Shown: positions 1 through 10,499 of the stretch, one piece after another | How the letters are laid out: each line of letters begins with the position of its first letter | How positions within the stretch are numbered: the stretch's first letter is position 1 | Assembly: GCF_021602025.1 (NCBI RefSeq) | Contig: NZ_BQHW01000007.1 | Span: 1-64,000 of the forward strand | DNA from: Pseudomonas ceruminis | Lineage (GTDB): Bacteria; Pseudomonadota; Gammaproteobacteria; Pseudomonadales; Pseudomonadaceae | Direction: 5' to 3' | Length of the DNA stretch: 64,000 nt | Made by a program: the position numbers and the translations under genes | The notes under the pieces: generated by a model | Databases searched by the model: none | Told to the model about the DNA's origin: nothing | Seen by the model: only the letters and a program-made list of their open reading frames with translations

Positions 1-77
1 CCGAACTCAGTAGTGAAACGATGCATCGCCGATGGTAGTGTGGGGTTTCCCCATGTGAGAGTAGGTCATCGTCAAGA
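1..77 (+). rRNA. rrf: 5S ribosomal RNA, 3' part
   Basis: The first 77 bases match the 3' two-thirds of a gammaproteobacterial 5S rRNA, including the conserved CCGAACTCAGTAGTGAAACG segment and the terminal stem strand ending near GTCATCGTCAAG. The 5' part lies before the window. It is followed after about ten bases by a strong terminator, so this is the end of an rRNA operon. The exact 3' end is uncertain by a few bases. Confidence 0.95.
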
Positions 78-86
78 TTCATTTCG

Positions 87-127
87 CAAAACCCCTATCT
101 GCGCGAGCAGGTAGGGGTTTTGTCTTT
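87..127 (+). terminator. rRNA operon terminator
   Basis: AAAACCCCTA pairs with TAGGGGTTTT around a short GC-rich loop, followed by a T-rich tract. This is a rho-independent terminator right after the 5S rRNA. Confidence 0.9.
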
Positions 128-217
128 CTCCGCAGGGCGTGCTCGGTCATTCGTCGTCTCCCACATTTCGAGCTGGAACACTAGAATAGAGCCGACCTAC
201 CTATTCAGAATGTCGAG

Positions 218-868
218 ATGCCCGAAACCGAAGCCCTAGAGCAGTTGCCGCTGAATGACTTGGTCGCCTGTCACGAGTGCGACCTGCTGATGCGCAAGCC
301 TGCCCTGCAGCATAACGAAAAAGCCCTTTGCCCCCGCTGTGGTTATGAGCTGTACGCTCATCGTCACAACGTGGTCAATCGCAGCCTGGCCCTGGTGCTC
401 ACTGCACTGCTGTTGTTCGTACCTGCGAATTTCCTGCCCATCATGCAGCTGCATCTACTAGGCCAGACCTCGGACGATACTGTCTGGAGCGGCGTGCTGG
501 GCCTGTATGACTCGCAAATGCGCGGCGTCGCCGTCGTGGTCTTTCTGTGCAGCATGGCCATCCCATTGCTCAAACTCCTGTGCCAACTGGCGGTACTGCT
601 GAGCATCCGTCTAGATGTGGGGCGTAGCTATGGGTTGCTGTTGTACCGCATCTATCACCATCTGCGTGACTGGGGCATGCTCGAGGTTTACTTCATGGGC
701 GTGCTGGTGGCCATCGTCAAGCTGGTCGACCTCGCCGAGCTGACGGTGGGGCTTGGCCTGTTCTGTTTCATAAGCCTGTTACTGATCCAGGTTTGGCTAG
801 AGGTAGTGATGTCGCCTCACCAGATCTGGATTGCGTTGTCGGGGGAGGATATCCATGCGGGCGATTGA
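218..868 (+). CDS. pqiA: PqiA/LetA-family membrane protein, first half
   Basis: Inner-membrane protein of 216 residues of the PqiA (paraquat-inducible protein A) family, partner of MCE-domain proteins in lipid transport between inner and outer membranes. A zinc-ribbon-like pair CHEC...CPRC lies at about residues 18-42, followed by about four membrane segments with the family's 'ANFLPIM' motif after the first. E. coli PqiA and LetA (YebS) are about 420 residues and carry two such modules; here the modules are separate genes. The stop overlaps the start of the next gene by 14 bases, so the three genes form an operon. No strong ribosome site is seen before the ATG. Confidence 0.85.
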   Translation: MPETEALEQLPLNDLVACHECDLLMRKPALQHNEKALCPRCGYELYAHRHNVVNRSLALVLTALLLFVPANFLPIMQLHLLGQTSDDTVWSGVLGLYDSQMRGVAVVVFLCSMAIPLLKLLCQLAVLLSIRLDVGRSYGLLLYRIYHHLRDWGMLEVYFMGVLVAIVKLVDLAELTVGLGLFCFISLLLIQVWLEVVMSPHQIWIALSGEDIHAGD

Positions 869-1478
869 TGCGGGCATTCTGGTCTGCAATGAATGCCACG
901 AACTGAATCGGCAGGAGAGCGGGCACAGCTCGCAGACCTGTACGCGTTGCGGGGCGATCGTCCATGCGCGGCGCCCTAACAGCATCGTGCGCACCTGGGC
1001 GCTGCTGATTGCCGCATCCATTCTGTACATCCCGGCCAACGTGCTGCCGATCATGACCGTGAGCACCTTGGGGCAAGGCAGCCCGGACACCATCATGTCC
1101 GGGGTCATTACGCTGCTCAAGCATGGCATGGTGCCCATCGCAGCTGTGGTGTTCATCGCCAGTATTCTGGTGCCGACGTTCAAGCTGGTGGGTATCGCAT
1201 TGCTGCTCTATTCGGTGCAGCGACGCCAGCCGTTGTCTGCGCGGCAGCGAATCCTGATGTACCGCTTCATCGAGTTCATAGGGCGCTGGTCCATGCTGGA
1301 CATCTTCGTCATCGCCATCTTGGTGGCGGTGGTGAATTTCGGCCGTATTGCCAGTGTCGAAGCCAACCTGGGCGCTATCGCCTTCGCTACTGTGGTGATT
1401 CTCACGATGCTCGCTGCTTTAACTTTCGATCCCCGACTGATTTGGGATAACACGGAGTCGGATGACGACCATGAGTGA
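855..1478 (+). CDS. pqiA: PqiA/LetA-family membrane protein, second half
   Basis: Protein of 207 residues with the same plan as its upstream neighbour: CNEC...CTRC zinc-ribbon-like motif near residues 9-35, then about four hydrophobic segments with 'ANVLPIM'. I chose the ATG at 855 because GGGGGAGG sits just upstream; an in-frame TTG at 831 would also be open. It overlaps the previous gene by 14 bases and the next by 17, implying coupled translation. Together the two halves probably rebuild one LetA/PqiA-like unit that works with the MCE protein downstream. Confidence 0.85.
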   Translation: MRAIDAGILVCNECHELNRQESGHSSQTCTRCGAIVHARRPNSIVRTWALLIAASILYIPANVLPIMTVSTLGQGSPDTIMSGVITLLKHGMVPIAAVVFIASILVPTFKLVGIALLLYSVQRRQPLSARQRILMYRFIEFIGRWSMLDIFVIAILVAVVNFGRIASVEANLGAIAFATVVILTMLAALTFDPRLIWDNTESDDDHE

Positions 1479-3771
1479 CATGCCAACGGCTAAAACCCGG
1501 CCAGCCTCCAATTGGTCGGCCATCTGGATTCTGCCGCTGATCGCGTTGATGATTGGTGGTTGGTTGGCCTGGCAGGCTTACCGCGATGCCGGTGTGGAAA
1601 TTGAAGTGCGCTTTGAAAGCGGCGAGGGCATCGTCGCCAACAAGACCGAGGTGATCTACAAAGGCATGCCGGTCGGCAAGGTGAAAAGCCTTGTGCTCGA
1701 TGCCAAGGGTGACACCCAGGGTGTCATCGCCACCATCGAGATGAACAAGGCTGCAGAGTCTCACCTGAACAAGGGCACACGCTTCTGGCTGGTCAAACCC
1801 AGCGTCAGCCTTGCCGGCATTTCAGGCCTCGAGACGCTGGTCTCAGGCAACTACATTGCCGTCAGCCCCGGGGAGGGCGAGCGCACCAAGCACTTCACGG
1901 CATTGAAGGTGGCCCCGCCGCTGTCGGACAACGAACCGGGCCTGCACCTTACCCTCAAAGCCGAACGACTGGGTTCGCTCAACCGCGACAGCCCTGTGTT
2001 CTATAAGCAGATCCAGGTTGGCCGGGTGAAAAGCTATCGTCTGTCCGAGGACCAGAGCACCGTCGAAGTCAAAGTGTTCATCGAGCCGGCCTACGCCAAC
2101 CTGGTGCGCAAGCACACGCGATTCTGGAATGCCAGTGGCATCAGCATCGACGCCGGGCTGTCCGGCGTGAAGGTGCGCAGCGAGTCGTTGTCCAGCATTG
2201 TGGCCGGCGGCATCGCCTTCGCCACCCCCGAATACCGCAAGGACAGCCCGCCCACAGACCCAAGCCTGCCATTTCGCCTGTACGAGGATTTCGATGCGGC
2301 CCAGGCCGGTATTCGAGTAAAGGTCAAGCTGAGCGACTATGAAGGCCTGCAGGCCGGCCGCACGCCGGTCATGTACAAAGGCATTCAGGTTGGCTCGCTG
2401 AAAGCCCTGAAGATGGAAGATAACCTCGCCAGTGCCATGGCAGAGCTGACGCTGGACCCGCTGACAGAAGATTACCTCGTCGACGGCACGCAGTTCTGGG
2501 TGGTCAAGCCTTCGATTTCGTTGGCAGGTATCACAGGCCTGGAAGCGCTGGTCAAGGGTAACTACATCGCCATTCGTCCCGGTGAAAAGGGTGCCACGCC
2601 CCAGCGTGAGTTCGAGGCCAGGGCCAAGGCGCCACCGCTGGACCTCAAGGCGCCAGGCCTGCACCTGGTGCTGTTCGCCGATACCCTGGGTTCGCTGGAG
2701 GTGGGCAGCCCGGTGATGTACCGCCAGGTCAAGGTCGGTAGCGTACAGAGCTACCAGTTTGCCCGTAACAGCAACCGTATTCTGATTGGCGTGCATATCG
2801 AGAAGGAATACGAAAAGCTCGTCAATGGTTCCTCGCGCTTCTGGAATGTCAGCGGTATCACCCTCACCGGTGGCCTGTCGGGCATCAAGATCAAAAGCGA
2901 ATCGTTGCAAACCCTGATGGCCGGCGGTATCGCCTTCGACACCCCCAGGCCGAACGTGGCGCTCAAGCGCCATATCCCGCGGTTCCGGCTGCTGGAAAGC
3001 CAGGAAGCGGTAAACCGTACTGGCACCTTGATCACCATTCGTGTCGACCGTGCTGACGGCCTCAAGCCGGGCACGCCAATCCGCTTCCGTGGCCTGGATG
3101 TTGGTGTGATCGAGAGCGTCGACCTGACCAAGGACCTGCAAGCGGTGCTGCTGCGCGCGCGTATAACCGAGTCTGCCGAGCGCATCACCCGGGTGGGCAC
3201 GCAGTTCTGGGTGGTCAAGCCCGCGCTTGGCCTGGTGCGTACCGAGAACCTCGATACGCTGATTGGCGGGCAGTACCTGGAGGTGCAGCCAGCTGCCAAG
3301 GACAAAGGGCCGCAGCGTGACTTCATTGCGCTGAACGAGGCGCCTGAAGTCGTCGGCCCGGAAGTAGGGCTGCCATTGACGCTCAGTGCTCCACGCCGTG
3401 GTTCGATCAAGCCGGGGGTGCCGGTTACCTACCGTGAGGTTGCCGTGGGCAAGGTGACCGGCTTCGAGCTTGGCCAGACGGCGGACCGCGTGCTGATCCA
3501 TATCCTTATCGAGCCCCGTTATGCAGCCCTGGTGCGTGGCGGCAGCCGCTTCTGGAACAGCAGCGGCTTCGGTTTCGACTGGGGGCTGTTCAAGGGCGCG
3601 ACCGTGCGTACCGAATCGCTGGAAACGCTCATCGATGGCGGGATTGCCTTCGCCACGCCCGATGGCGAGCAGATGGGCAACCCGGCCCGGCCGCAGCAGA
3701 CCTTTGCCTTGTTCGACAAGCCGGAGGATGCCTGGCTGCAGTGGGCGCCGAAGATTCAGATCGCCAAGTAA
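1462..3771 (+). CDS. pqiB: MCE-domain intermembrane lipid transport protein (PqiB/LetB-like)
   Basis: Protein of 769 residues: a single N-terminal membrane helix at about residues 18-40, then six MCE (MlaD) domains in tandem, at roughly 45-140, 158-258, 280-372, 390-490, 515-605 and 625-725. Odd-numbered domains end in a 'FWVVKP' type strand and even-numbered ones in 'FWN.SG'. MCE proteins of this class form stacked hexameric rings making a tunnel for phospholipids across the periplasm. E. coli PqiB has three domains and LetB (YebT) has seven, so this six-domain protein is LetB-like in build though usually annotated PqiB. It is translated from the overlap with the PqiA-family gene. Confidence 0.88.
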   Translation: MTTMSDMPTAKTRPASNWSAIWILPLIALMIGGWLAWQAYRDAGVEIEVRFESGEGIVANKTEVIYKGMPVGKVKSLVLDAKGDTQGVIATIEMNKAAESHLNKGTRFWLVKPSVSLAGISGLETLVSGNYIAVSPGEGERTKHFTALKVAPPLSDNEPGLHLTLKAERLGSLNRDSPVFYKQIQVGRVKSYRLSEDQSTVEVKVFIEPAYANLVRKHTRFWNASGISIDAGLSGVKVRSESLSSIVAGGIAFATPEYRKDSPPTDPSLPFRLYEDFDAAQAGIRVKVKLSDYEGLQAGRTPVMYKGIQVGSLKALKMEDNLASAMAELTLDPLTEDYLVDGTQFWVVKPSISLAGITGLEALVKGNYIAIRPGEKGATPQREFEARAKAPPLDLKAPGLHLVLFADTLGSLEVGSPVMYRQVKVGSVQSYQFARNSNRILIGVHIEKEYEKLVNGSSRFWNVSGITLTGGLSGIKIKSESLQTLMAGGIAFDTPRPNVALKRHIPRFRLLESQEAVNRTGTLITIRVDRADGLKPGTPIRFRGLDVGVIESVDLTKDLQAVLLRARITESAERITRVGTQFWVVKPALGLVRTENLDTLIGGQYLEVQPAAKDKGPQRDFIALNEAPEVVGPEVGLPLTLSAPRRGSIKPGVPVTYREVAVGKVTGFELGQTADRVLIHILIEPRYAALVRGGSRFWNSSGFGFDWGLFKGATVRTESLETLIDGGIAFATPDGEQMGNPARPQQTFALFDKPEDAWLQWAPKIQIAK

Positions 3772-3983
3772 GTGTGGGCCGCGGTGCGGCCCCATCGCCT
3801 TTGGCAAAAGCACGGATAATTGGAGGCGGCCCTGATCTAGAACCACGAGCGTGGGCCAGGGCCTGAGGCAGCGCGGAAGTTGAGCAAGGCAGGCGCTCTC
3901 ACGGGGCGCCCACCGTACTCGCGCGCTGTGGCGTCGGCTTGCCGCTGATAGCGCCAGAACAGCTACCGCCGAATCGCAGGCAT

Positions 3984-4012
3984 AAAAAAACCGACCCTAG
4001 GGTCGGTTTTTT
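3984..4012. terminator. bidirectional terminator between the MCE gene and rpsT
   Basis: AAAAAAACCGACCCTAGGGT continues into CGGTTTTTT: a perfect GC stem flanked by A and T runs, so it can serve both convergent genes. The 212 bases before it, after the MCE gene, show no gene. Confidence 0.85.
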
Positions 4013-4026
4013 CGACAAAGCGTCGC

Positions 4027-4305
4027 TTAGGCAGCTGCAGCTTCTTTCAGCGCCTTGATGTGGCCATTCAGACGGCCTTTGTGGCGAGCAGCTTTGTTCT
4101 TGTGGATGATGCCTTTATCGGCCATACGGTCGATTACAGGCACAGCCAGAACGTAAGCGGCTTGCGCTTTTTCGGCGTCTTTTGCGTCAATGGCTTTTAC
4201 TACATTCTTGATGTAGGTGCGGACCATGGAACGCAGGCTGGCGTTGTGGCTGCGACGCTTCTCAGCCTGTTTTGCACGTTTCTTGGCGGAAGGTGTGTTG
4301 GCCAC
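4027..4305 (-). CDS. rpsT: 30S ribosomal protein S20
   Basis: Protein of 92 residues, the normal length for S20, very rich in Lys/Arg/Ala, with the family N-terminus [18 protein letters not shown] and a '[11 protein letters not shown]' C-terminal helix. It binds 16S rRNA early in small-subunit assembly. It is a single-gene unit: promoter at 4358-4386, shared terminator at 3984-4012, divergent from murJ. Confidence 0.98.
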   Translation of the reverse strand: MANTPSAKKRAKQAEKRRSHNASLRSMVRTYIKNVVKAIDAKDAEKAQAAYVLAVPVIDRMADKGIIHKNKAARHKGRLNGHIKALKEAAAA

Positions 4306-4357
4306 CGTCGAGCTCCTCGAAAGACTTTAGGTAAATAGCAAACAAAATAGGCCGCGA

Positions 4358-4386
4358 ATCATGCCGATCACTCGACCGGATGTCAA
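4358..4386 (-). promoter_or_regulatory. predicted sigma-70 promoter of rpsT
   Basis: Read on the minus strand: TTGACA (4386-4381), 17 bases, CATGAT (4363-4358), about 50 bases before the rpsT start codon. A consensus -35 with ideal spacing supports it; the -10 matches at four of six positions. Confidence 0.55.
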
Positions 4387-4555
4387 GGCCACTTGCAGGG
4401 TTCCGCCGAGCGGCGCACCAACAGGCGGGAAAGATTCCTTTCTGCTGCACGACCTGTAAACTCGGGAATTTTTGGCTCCCCTGCGAAGGCGCGGGAGTAT
4501 CGCACATTCGGATGCTGTCTGGCAGCGTCCTCTGCCCTTGGCGTGAATCTTTTCG

Positions 4556-6094
4556 ATGAACCTGCTCAAATCCCTGGCTGCTGTCAGTTCCATCACCATG
4601 ATTTCCCGGGTGCTGGGCTTCGTACGCGACACCATCCTGGCCCGAGTCTTCGGCGCCGGCATTGCCACCGACGCGTTCTTCATCGCCTTCAAGCTGCCCA
4701 ACCTGCTGCGGCGAATCTTCGCCGAAGGGGCCTTCTCGCAGGCATTCGTGCCTATCCTTGCCGAATACAAGACCCAGCAAGGCGAGGAGGCGACCCGCAC
4801 CTTCATCGCCTACGTCAGCGGGCTGCTGACTTTGGTCCTGGCCCTGGTCACGGCAGTCGGCATCCTCGCTGCCCCCTGGGTGGTATGGGCCACCGCGCCG
4901 GGCTTTGTCGACAGCACCGAAAAATACGAACTGACCACCGCGCTGTTGCGGGTGACCTTTCCTTATATATTGCTGATTTCGCTGTCGTCCCTGGCCGGGG
5001 CGATCCTCAATACCTGGAACCGCTTTTCCGTGCCGGCCTTCACGCCGACGCTGCTGAACGTGGCGATGATCGCCTTTGCGGTGCTGCTCACGCCGTATTT
5101 CGACCCACCGATCATGGCCCTCGCCTGGGGCGTGCTGGCCGGTGGCCTGGCCCAGTTGCTGTACCAGCTGCCCGCGCTGAAGAAGATCGGCATGCTCGTG
5201 CTGCCCCGCCTGAACCTGCGTGATTCCGGCGTGTGGCGCGTGCTCAAGCAGATGCTGCCGGCCATCCTGGGCGTATCGGTCAGCCAGATTTCACTGATCA
5301 TCAACACCATCTTCGCCTCGTTCCTGGTGGCCGGCTCCGTGTCGTGGATGTATTACGCAGACCGCCTCATGGAGCTGCCCTCGGGTGTGCTGGGTGTAGC
5401 GCTGGGCACCATCCTGCTGCCGACCCTGGCCAAGACCTATGCCAACAAGGACCGCGAGGAGTATTCGCGTATCCTCGACTGGGGCCTGCGCCTGTGCTTT
5501 TTGCTGGTACTGCCCTGCACCGTGGCCCTGGCGATCCTCGCCGAACCGCTGACCGTGGCCTTGTTCCAGTACGGCAAGTTCACCGCCACCGACGCGGCGA
5601 TGACGCAACGCGCGCTGATCGCCTATTCGGTCGGCTTGCTGGCGATCATTCTGGTCAAGGTACTGGCACCGGGCTTCTATGCGCAGCAGAATATCCGTAC
5701 CCCGGTGCGCATCGCGATCTTCACCCTGGTGTGCACGCAACTGTTCAACCTGGCCCTGATCGGCCCGCTCAAGCACGCCGGCCTGGCCCTGGCGATCAGC
5801 CTGGGCGCCTGCCTGAACGCCGGCCTGCTGTTCTGGAAGCTGCGCAGCCAGCAGCTGTTCCAGCCGCAACCGGGCTGGACGGTGTACCTGCTCAAGCTGG
5901 TGTTGGCGGTGACGCTGATGGCGGCGGTGTTGTTGGTGGGCATGCACTACCTGCCGGCGTGGGAGCAGGGCAACATGCTCCAGCGTTTCCTGCGCCTGGG
6001 GGCGTTGATCGTGGCCGGCGTGGTGACGTATTTCGGTTGCCTGTACCTGTGCGGCTTCAGGCCGCGGCATTTCGCCCGCAAGGCGCTGCATTGA
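4556..6094 (+). CDS. murJ: lipid II flippase MurJ
   Basis: Integral membrane protein of 512 residues (normal MurJ/MviN length), with about 14 hydrophobic segments. It flips the undecaprenyl-linked peptidoglycan precursor lipid II to the outer face of the inner membrane. The N-terminus '[21 protein letters not shown]' type segment and '[13 protein letters not shown]' are family hallmarks with the conserved Arg residues of the central cavity. It is divergent from rpsT and followed by ribF, the usual pseudomonad order. Confidence 0.96.
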   Translation: MNLLKSLAAVSSITMISRVLGFVRDTILARVFGAGIATDAFFIAFKLPNLLRRIFAEGAFSQAFVPILAEYKTQQGEEATRTFIAYVSGLLTLVLALVTAVGILAAPWVVWATAPGFVDSTEKYELTTALLRVTFPYILLISLSSLAGAILNTWNRFSVPAFTPTLLNVAMIAFAVLLTPYFDPPIMALAWGVLAGGLAQLLYQLPALKKIGMLVLPRLNLRDSGVWRVLKQMLPAILGVSVSQISLIINTIFASFLVAGSVSWMYYADRLMELPSGVLGVALGTILLPTLAKTYANKDREEYSRILDWGLRLCFLLVLPCTVALAILAEPLTVALFQYGKFTATDAAMTQRALIAYSVGLLAIILVKVLAPGFYAQQNIRTPVRIAIFTLVCTQLFNLALIGPLKHAGLALAISLGACLNAGLLFWKLRSQQLFQPQPGWTVYLLKLVLAVTLMAAVLLVGMHYLPAWEQGNMLQRFLRLGALIVAGVVTYFGCLYLCGFRPRHFARKALH

Positions 6095-6154
6095 CGTAGA
6101 AGGCGGGTCAGGCGTCGGTTTTTCGTATTCCACGCCACGCCCGGGCGCTGCTGC

Positions 6155-6184
6155 CTGTCACCAGCGCCCGGGTGTGGTTATAAT
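6155..6184 (+). promoter_or_regulatory. candidate promoter of ribF
   Basis: A perfect TATAAT at 6179-6184 is preceded at 18 bases by CTGTCA (6155-6160, four of six matches to TTGACA). A start about 7 bases downstream would give a short leader to the ATG at 6213 and favours that start over the ATG at 6195. It would drive ribF-ileS-lspA-fkpB-ispH. Confidence 0.5.
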
Positions 6185-6212
6185 CGGCCACTTTATGAGC
6201 AAGAAGCGCGTT

Positions 6213-7163
6213 ATGCAGCTGGTTCGAGGTCTTCACAACCTGCGCCCCGAGCACCGGGGCTGTGTCGCCACCATTGGCAACTTCGACGGGGTTCACCGCG
6301 GCCACCAGGCGATCCTGGCGCGTCTGCGCGAGCGCGGTCAGGCACTTGGCCTGCCGACCTGCGTGGTGATCTTCGAGCCGCAACCGCGCGAGTACTTCGC
6401 CCCGGACACCGCGCCGGCCCGCCTGGCGCGCTTGCGCGACAAGGTCGAGCTGCTGGCGGGCGAGGGCATCGACCGGGTGCTGTGCCTGGCGTTCAACCAG
6501 CGCCTGAGCCAGCTCGGTGCCGATGAGTTCGTCAAGGCCATCCTGGTCGACGGCCTGGGCGTGCGTCACCTTGAAGTGGGCGACGACTTCCGCTTCGGCT
6601 GCGACCGCGCTGGCGACTTCGCCTTCCTGGTCGAAGCTGGCAAACAATACGGCTTCACTGTCGAGGCCGCCAACACGGTGATCCAGGACGGTCTACGGGT
6701 GAGTAGCACCGAGGTGCGCAAGGCGCTGTCCGCCGGCGACTTCGAATTGGCCGAACACCTGCTGGGTCGCCCCTACCGTATTACAGGGCGCGTCCTGCAC
6801 GGGCAGAAGCTGGCCCGCCAGCTCGGCACGCCCACCGCCAACATCCAGCTCAAGCGCCGCCGTGTGCCGCTGTCCGGGGTCTACCTGGCCAGCATCGAAA
6901 TCGACGGCAAGGCCTGGCCAGGTGTCGGTAACATCGGGGTGCGCCCCACCGTGGCCGGCGACGGCCGCCCGCACCTTGAGATACATCTACTGGATTATGC
7001 CGGCGATCTGTATGGCCGGCGCCTGACGGTGGAATTCCACCACAAGCTGCGTGAAGAGCAGCGATTCGCCTCCCTGGAGGCGCTGAAGTCGGCGATCGAT
7101 GCGGATATCGCCGCCGCACGTGCACATTGGCACGCTCAACCGCTAACGAAGAGCCTGAAATGA
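6213..7163 (+). CDS. ribF: bifunctional riboflavin kinase / FAD synthetase
   Basis: Protein of 316 residues making FMN from riboflavin and FAD from FMN. The N-terminal FAD synthetase domain has the nucleotidyltransferase motif '[11 protein letters not shown]' at about residues 19-29; the C-terminal flavokinase domain has '[20 protein letters not shown]'-like residues near 190-210 with the conserved PTAN. An in-frame ATG at 6195 exists but lies close to the predicted transcription start, so I chose 6213. The stop overlaps the ileS start as ATGA, indicating translational coupling. Confidence 0.95.
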   Translation: MQLVRGLHNLRPEHRGCVATIGNFDGVHRGHQAILARLRERGQALGLPTCVVIFEPQPREYFAPDTAPARLARLRDKVELLAGEGIDRVLCLAFNQRLSQLGADEFVKAILVDGLGVRHLEVGDDFRFGCDRAGDFAFLVEAGKQYGFTVEAANTVIQDGLRVSSTEVRKALSAGDFELAEHLLGRPYRITGRVLHGQKLARQLGTPTANIQLKRRRVPLSGVYLASIEIDGKAWPGVGNIGVRPTVAGDGRPHLEIHLLDYAGDLYGRRLTVEFHHKLREEQRFASLEALKSAIDADIAAARAHWHAQPLTKSLK

Positions 7164-9991
7164 CCGACTACAAAGCCACGCTAAACCTTCCGGACACCGC
7201 CTTCCCCATGAAGGCCGGCCTGCCTCAGCGCGAACCGCAGATCCTGCAGCGCTGGGACAGCATTGGCCTGTACCAGAAGCTGCGCGAAATTGGCAAGGAT
7301 CGTCCAAAGTTCGTCCTGCACGACGGCCCGCCCTACGCCAACGGCAAGATTCACATCGGTCATGCGCTGAACAAGATTCTCAAGGACATGATCGTCCGCT
7401 CCAAGACCCTGTCCGGTTTTGACGCCCCGTATGTCCCGGGCTGGGACTGCCACGGCCTGCCGATCGAGCACAAGGTCGAGGTTACCCACGGCAAGCACCT
7501 GACGGCCGACCGCACCCGCGAGCTGTGCCGCGAATACGCTGCCGAGCAGATCGAAGGGCAGAAGACCGAGTTCATCCGCCTGGGTGTGCTGGGTGACTGG
7601 GACAACCCGTACAAGACCATGAACTTCGCCAACGAGGCCGGTGAAATCCGCGCCCTGGCCGAAATGGTCAAGCAAGGTTTCGTGTTCAAGGGCCTCAAGC
7701 CTGTGAACTGGTGCTTCGATTGCGGCTCGGCACTGGCCGAAGCCGAGGTCGAGTACGCCGACAAGAAGTCCCAGACCATCGACGTGGCCTTCCCAGTTGC
7801 CGACGAAGGCAAGCTGGCGGCCGCTTTTGGCCTGGAGGCCTTGAGCAAGCCCGCGGCTATCGTGATCTGGACCACCACCCCGTGGACCATCCCCGCCAAC
7901 CAGGCGCTGAACATCCACCCGGAGTTCAAGTACGCCCTGGTCGACACCGGCGAGCGCCTGCTGGTGCTGGCTGAAGAGCTGGTCGAGGCGTGCCTCAAGC
8001 GCTACAACCTGCAAGGCGCGGTCATCGCCACCACCCAGGGCTCGGCCCTGGAACTGATCAACTTCCGCCATCCATTCTACGATCGCCTGTCGCCCATCTA
8101 CCTGGCTGACTACGTCGAACTGGGTGCCGGTACCGGTGTGGTTCACTCCTCGCCTGCCTATGGTGAAGACGACTTCATCACCTGCAAGCGCTACGGTATG
8201 GTCAACGACGACATCCTCACCCCGGTGCAGAGCAACGGCGTGTATGTCGAGTCGCTGGAGTTCTTCGGCGGCCAGTTCATCTGGAAGGCCAACCCGGCCA
8301 TCGTCGACAAGCTGAACGAAGTCGGTGCGCTGATGCACACCGAAACCATCAGCCACAGCTACATGCACTGCTGGCGCCACAAGACGCCGCTGATCTACCG
8401 TGCCACCGCGCAGTGGTTCGTCGGCATGGACAAGCAGCCCAGCACCGGCGAGCCGCTGCGTGAGCGCGCACTCAAGGCCATCGAAGACACCAAGTTCGTA
8501 CCGGCCTGGGGCCAGGCGCGCCTGCATTCGATGATCGCCAACCGCCCTGACTGGTGTATTTCGCGTCAGCGCAACTGGGGGGTGCCGATCCCGTTCTTCC
8601 TGCACAAGCAGACCGGCGAACTGCACCCACGTACTGTCGAGCTGATGGAAGCGGTGGCCAAGCGCGTCGAGCAGGAAGGCATCGAGGCCTGGTTCAAGCT
8701 GGACGCCGCCGAACTGCTCGGTGACGAAGCCGGCCAGTACGACAAGATTGCCGACACCCTGGACGTGTGGTTCGACTCCGGCACCACCCATTGGCACGTG
8801 CTGCGTGGCTCGCACGATATCGGCCACGCCACCGGCCCGCGCGCCGACCTGTACCTGGAAGGCTCCGACCAGCACCGCGGCTGGTTCCACTCGTCCTTGC
8901 TGACCGGTTGCGCCATCGACGGCCACGCGCCGTACCGCGAGCTGCTGACCCACGGTTTCACCGTGGACGAGAGCGGCCGCAAGATGTCCAAGTCGCTGGG
9001 CAACACCATCGAGCCGGAGAAGGTCAACAACACCCTGGGTGCCGACATCCTGCGCCTGTGGGTGGCCGCCACCGACTACTCCGGTGAAATGGCCGTTTCC
9101 GAGCAGATCCTGCAGCGCAGCGCCGATGCCTACCGCCGCATCCGCAACACTGCACGCTTCCTGCTCTCCAACCTGACCGGTTTTGACCCAGCCCGCGACC
9201 TGCTGGCCCCGCAGGACATGCTGGCCCTGGACCGCTGGGCGGTGGACCGTACCCTGCTGCTGCAGCGCGAGCTGGAAGAGCACTACGGCGAGTACCGCTT
9301 CTGGAACGTCTACTCCAAAGTGCACAACTTCTGCGTGCAGGAGCTGGGCGGCTTCTACCTCGACATCATCAAAGACCGCCAGTACACCACCGGCGCCAAC
9401 AGTGTCGCGCGCCGTTCCTGCCAGACCGCGCTGTACCACATCAGCGAGGCGCTGGTGCGCTGGATCGCTCCAATCCTGGCGTTCACCGCCGACGAAATCT
9501 GGCAGTACCTGCCGGGCGAGCGCAACGAGTCGGTGATGCTCAACGGGTGGTACGAAGGCCTGGCCGAATTGCCGGCGGACGCCGAGCTGGACCGCGCCTA
9601 CTGGGATCGCGTGATGGCGGTCAAGGCAGCGGTCAACAAGGAGCTGGAAAACCAGCGCACCGCCAAGGTCATTGGCGGTAACCTGCAGGCCGAAGTCACC
9701 CTGTTCGCCGAAGAAGGCCTGAGCGCCGACCTGGGCAAGCTGGGCGACGAGCTGCGCTTCGTGCTGATCACTTCCGCCGCCAGCGTGGTGCCGTTCGTAC
9801 AGGCGCCGGCCGATGCCGTGGCCACCGAAGTCGAAGGCCTCAAGCTGAAGGTGGTCAAGTCCGGCCACGCCAAGTGCGGCCGTTGCTGGCACTTCCGCGC
9901 CGACGTCGGCAGCCACCCGGAGCACCCGGAAATCTGTGGCCGTTGCGTCGACAACCTGAGCGGCTCCGGCGAGGTGCGCCACTATGCCTAA
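7160..9991 (+). CDS. ileS: isoleucyl-tRNA synthetase
   Basis: Class Ia synthetase of 943 residues charging tRNA-Ile. The HIGH signature appears in '[15 protein letters not shown]' near residue 65, KMSKS in '[10 protein letters not shown]' near 610, and a C-terminal zinc-binding module with CGRC...CGRC at about 905-930. The editing (CP1) domain lies between. I chose the ATG at 7160, forming ATGA with the ribF stop. The 3' end overlaps lspA by 8 bases. Size and zinc module fit the ordinary mupirocin-sensitive bacterial type. Confidence 0.98.
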   Translation: MTDYKATLNLPDTAFPMKAGLPQREPQILQRWDSIGLYQKLREIGKDRPKFVLHDGPPYANGKIHIGHALNKILKDMIVRSKTLSGFDAPYVPGWDCHGLPIEHKVEVTHGKHLTADRTRELCREYAAEQIEGQKTEFIRLGVLGDWDNPYKTMNFANEAGEIRALAEMVKQGFVFKGLKPVNWCFDCGSALAEAEVEYADKKSQTIDVAFPVADEGKLAAAFGLEALSKPAAIVIWTTTPWTIPANQALNIHPEFKYALVDTGERLLVLAEELVEACLKRYNLQGAVIATTQGSALELINFRHPFYDRLSPIYLADYVELGAGTGVVHSSPAYGEDDFITCKRYGMVNDDILTPVQSNGVYVESLEFFGGQFIWKANPAIVDKLNEVGALMHTETISHSYMHCWRHKTPLIYRATAQWFVGMDKQPSTGEPLRERALKAIEDTKFVPAWGQARLHSMIANRPDWCISRQRNWGVPIPFFLHKQTGELHPRTVELMEAVAKRVEQEGIEAWFKLDAAELLGDEAGQYDKIADTLDVWFDSGTTHWHVLRGSHDIGHATGPRADLYLEGSDQHRGWFHSSLLTGCAIDGHAPYRELLTHGFTVDESGRKMSKSLGNTIEPEKVNNTLGADILRLWVAATDYSGEMAVSEQILQRSADAYRRIRNTARFLLSNLTGFDPARDLLAPQDMLALDRWAVDRTLLLQRELEEHYGEYRFWNVYSKVHNFCVQELGGFYLDIIKDRQYTTGANSVARRSCQTALYHISEALVRWIAPILAFTADEIWQYLPGERNESVMLNGWYEGLAELPADAELDRAYWDRVMAVKAAVNKELENQRTAKVIGGNLQAEVTLFAEEGLSADLGKLGDELRFVLITSAASVVPFVQAPADAVATEVEGLKLKVVKSGHAKCGRCWHFRADVGSHPEHPEICGRCVDNLSGSGEVRHYA

Positions 9992-10499
9992 CCCTGTAGC
10001 GGGGCGCTTCGGGCGCCTTGCCTGGCTCTGGCTGAGCCTGGTGGTGCTGGTCCTGGACCAGGCCACCAAGCTGTATTTCAACAACGCCTTGAGCATGTAT
10101 CAGCAGATCGTGGTCATCCCCGACTACTTCAGCTGGACCCTGGCCTACAACACCGGCGCCGCCTTCAGCTTCCTCGCGGACAGCTCCGGTTGGCAGCGCT
10201 GGCTGTTCGCCCTGATCGCCGTGGTGGTCAGTGCCGTACTGGTGGTCTGGCTCAAGCGCCTGGGGCGCAGCGAAACCTGGCTGGCAGTGGCCTTGGCGCT
10301 GGTGCTGGGCGGTGCGCTGGGCAACCTGTATGACCGTATCGTGCTCGGCCATGTGGTCGACTTCATCCTGGTGCACTGGCAGAACCGTCATTACTTCCCG
10401 GCCTTCAACCTGGCCGACAGTGCCATCACCGTTGGTGCGGTGATGCTGGCGCTGGATATGTTCAAGAGCAAGAAGTCCGAGGAACCGGTCCATGACTGA
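9984..10499 (+). CDS. lspA: lipoprotein signal peptidase (signal peptidase II)
   Basis: Inner-membrane aspartic protease of 171 residues that removes signal peptides from diacylglyceryl-modified prolipoproteins. Four hydrophobic helices are visible; the two catalytic aspartates lie in 'GNLYDRI' (about residue 114-120) and 'FNLADSAIT' (about 137-145). It overlaps ileS by 8 bases and fkpB by 8, within the ribF-ispH operon. Substrates in this window include BamD. Confidence 0.97.
   Translation: MPNPVAGRFGRLAWLWLSLVVLVLDQATKLYFNNALSMYQQIVVIPDYFSWTLAYNTGAAFSFLADSSGWQRWLFALIAVVVSAVLVVWLKRLGRSETWLAVALALVLGGALGNLYDRIVLGHVVDFILVHWQNRHYFPAFNLADSAITVGAVMLALDMFKSKKSEEPVHD

Noticed and set aside
1843-3846. 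Long minus-strand open frame opposite the MCE gene
   Set aside because: Shadow of the six-domain MCE gene, whose internal repeats also make the opposite frame look repetitive.
7181-10096. Very long minus-strand open frame (971 codons) opposite ileS/lspA
   Set aside because: High-GC codon use of ileS leaves the opposite strand open; no ribosome site, no family-like sequence, and full overlap with certain genes.
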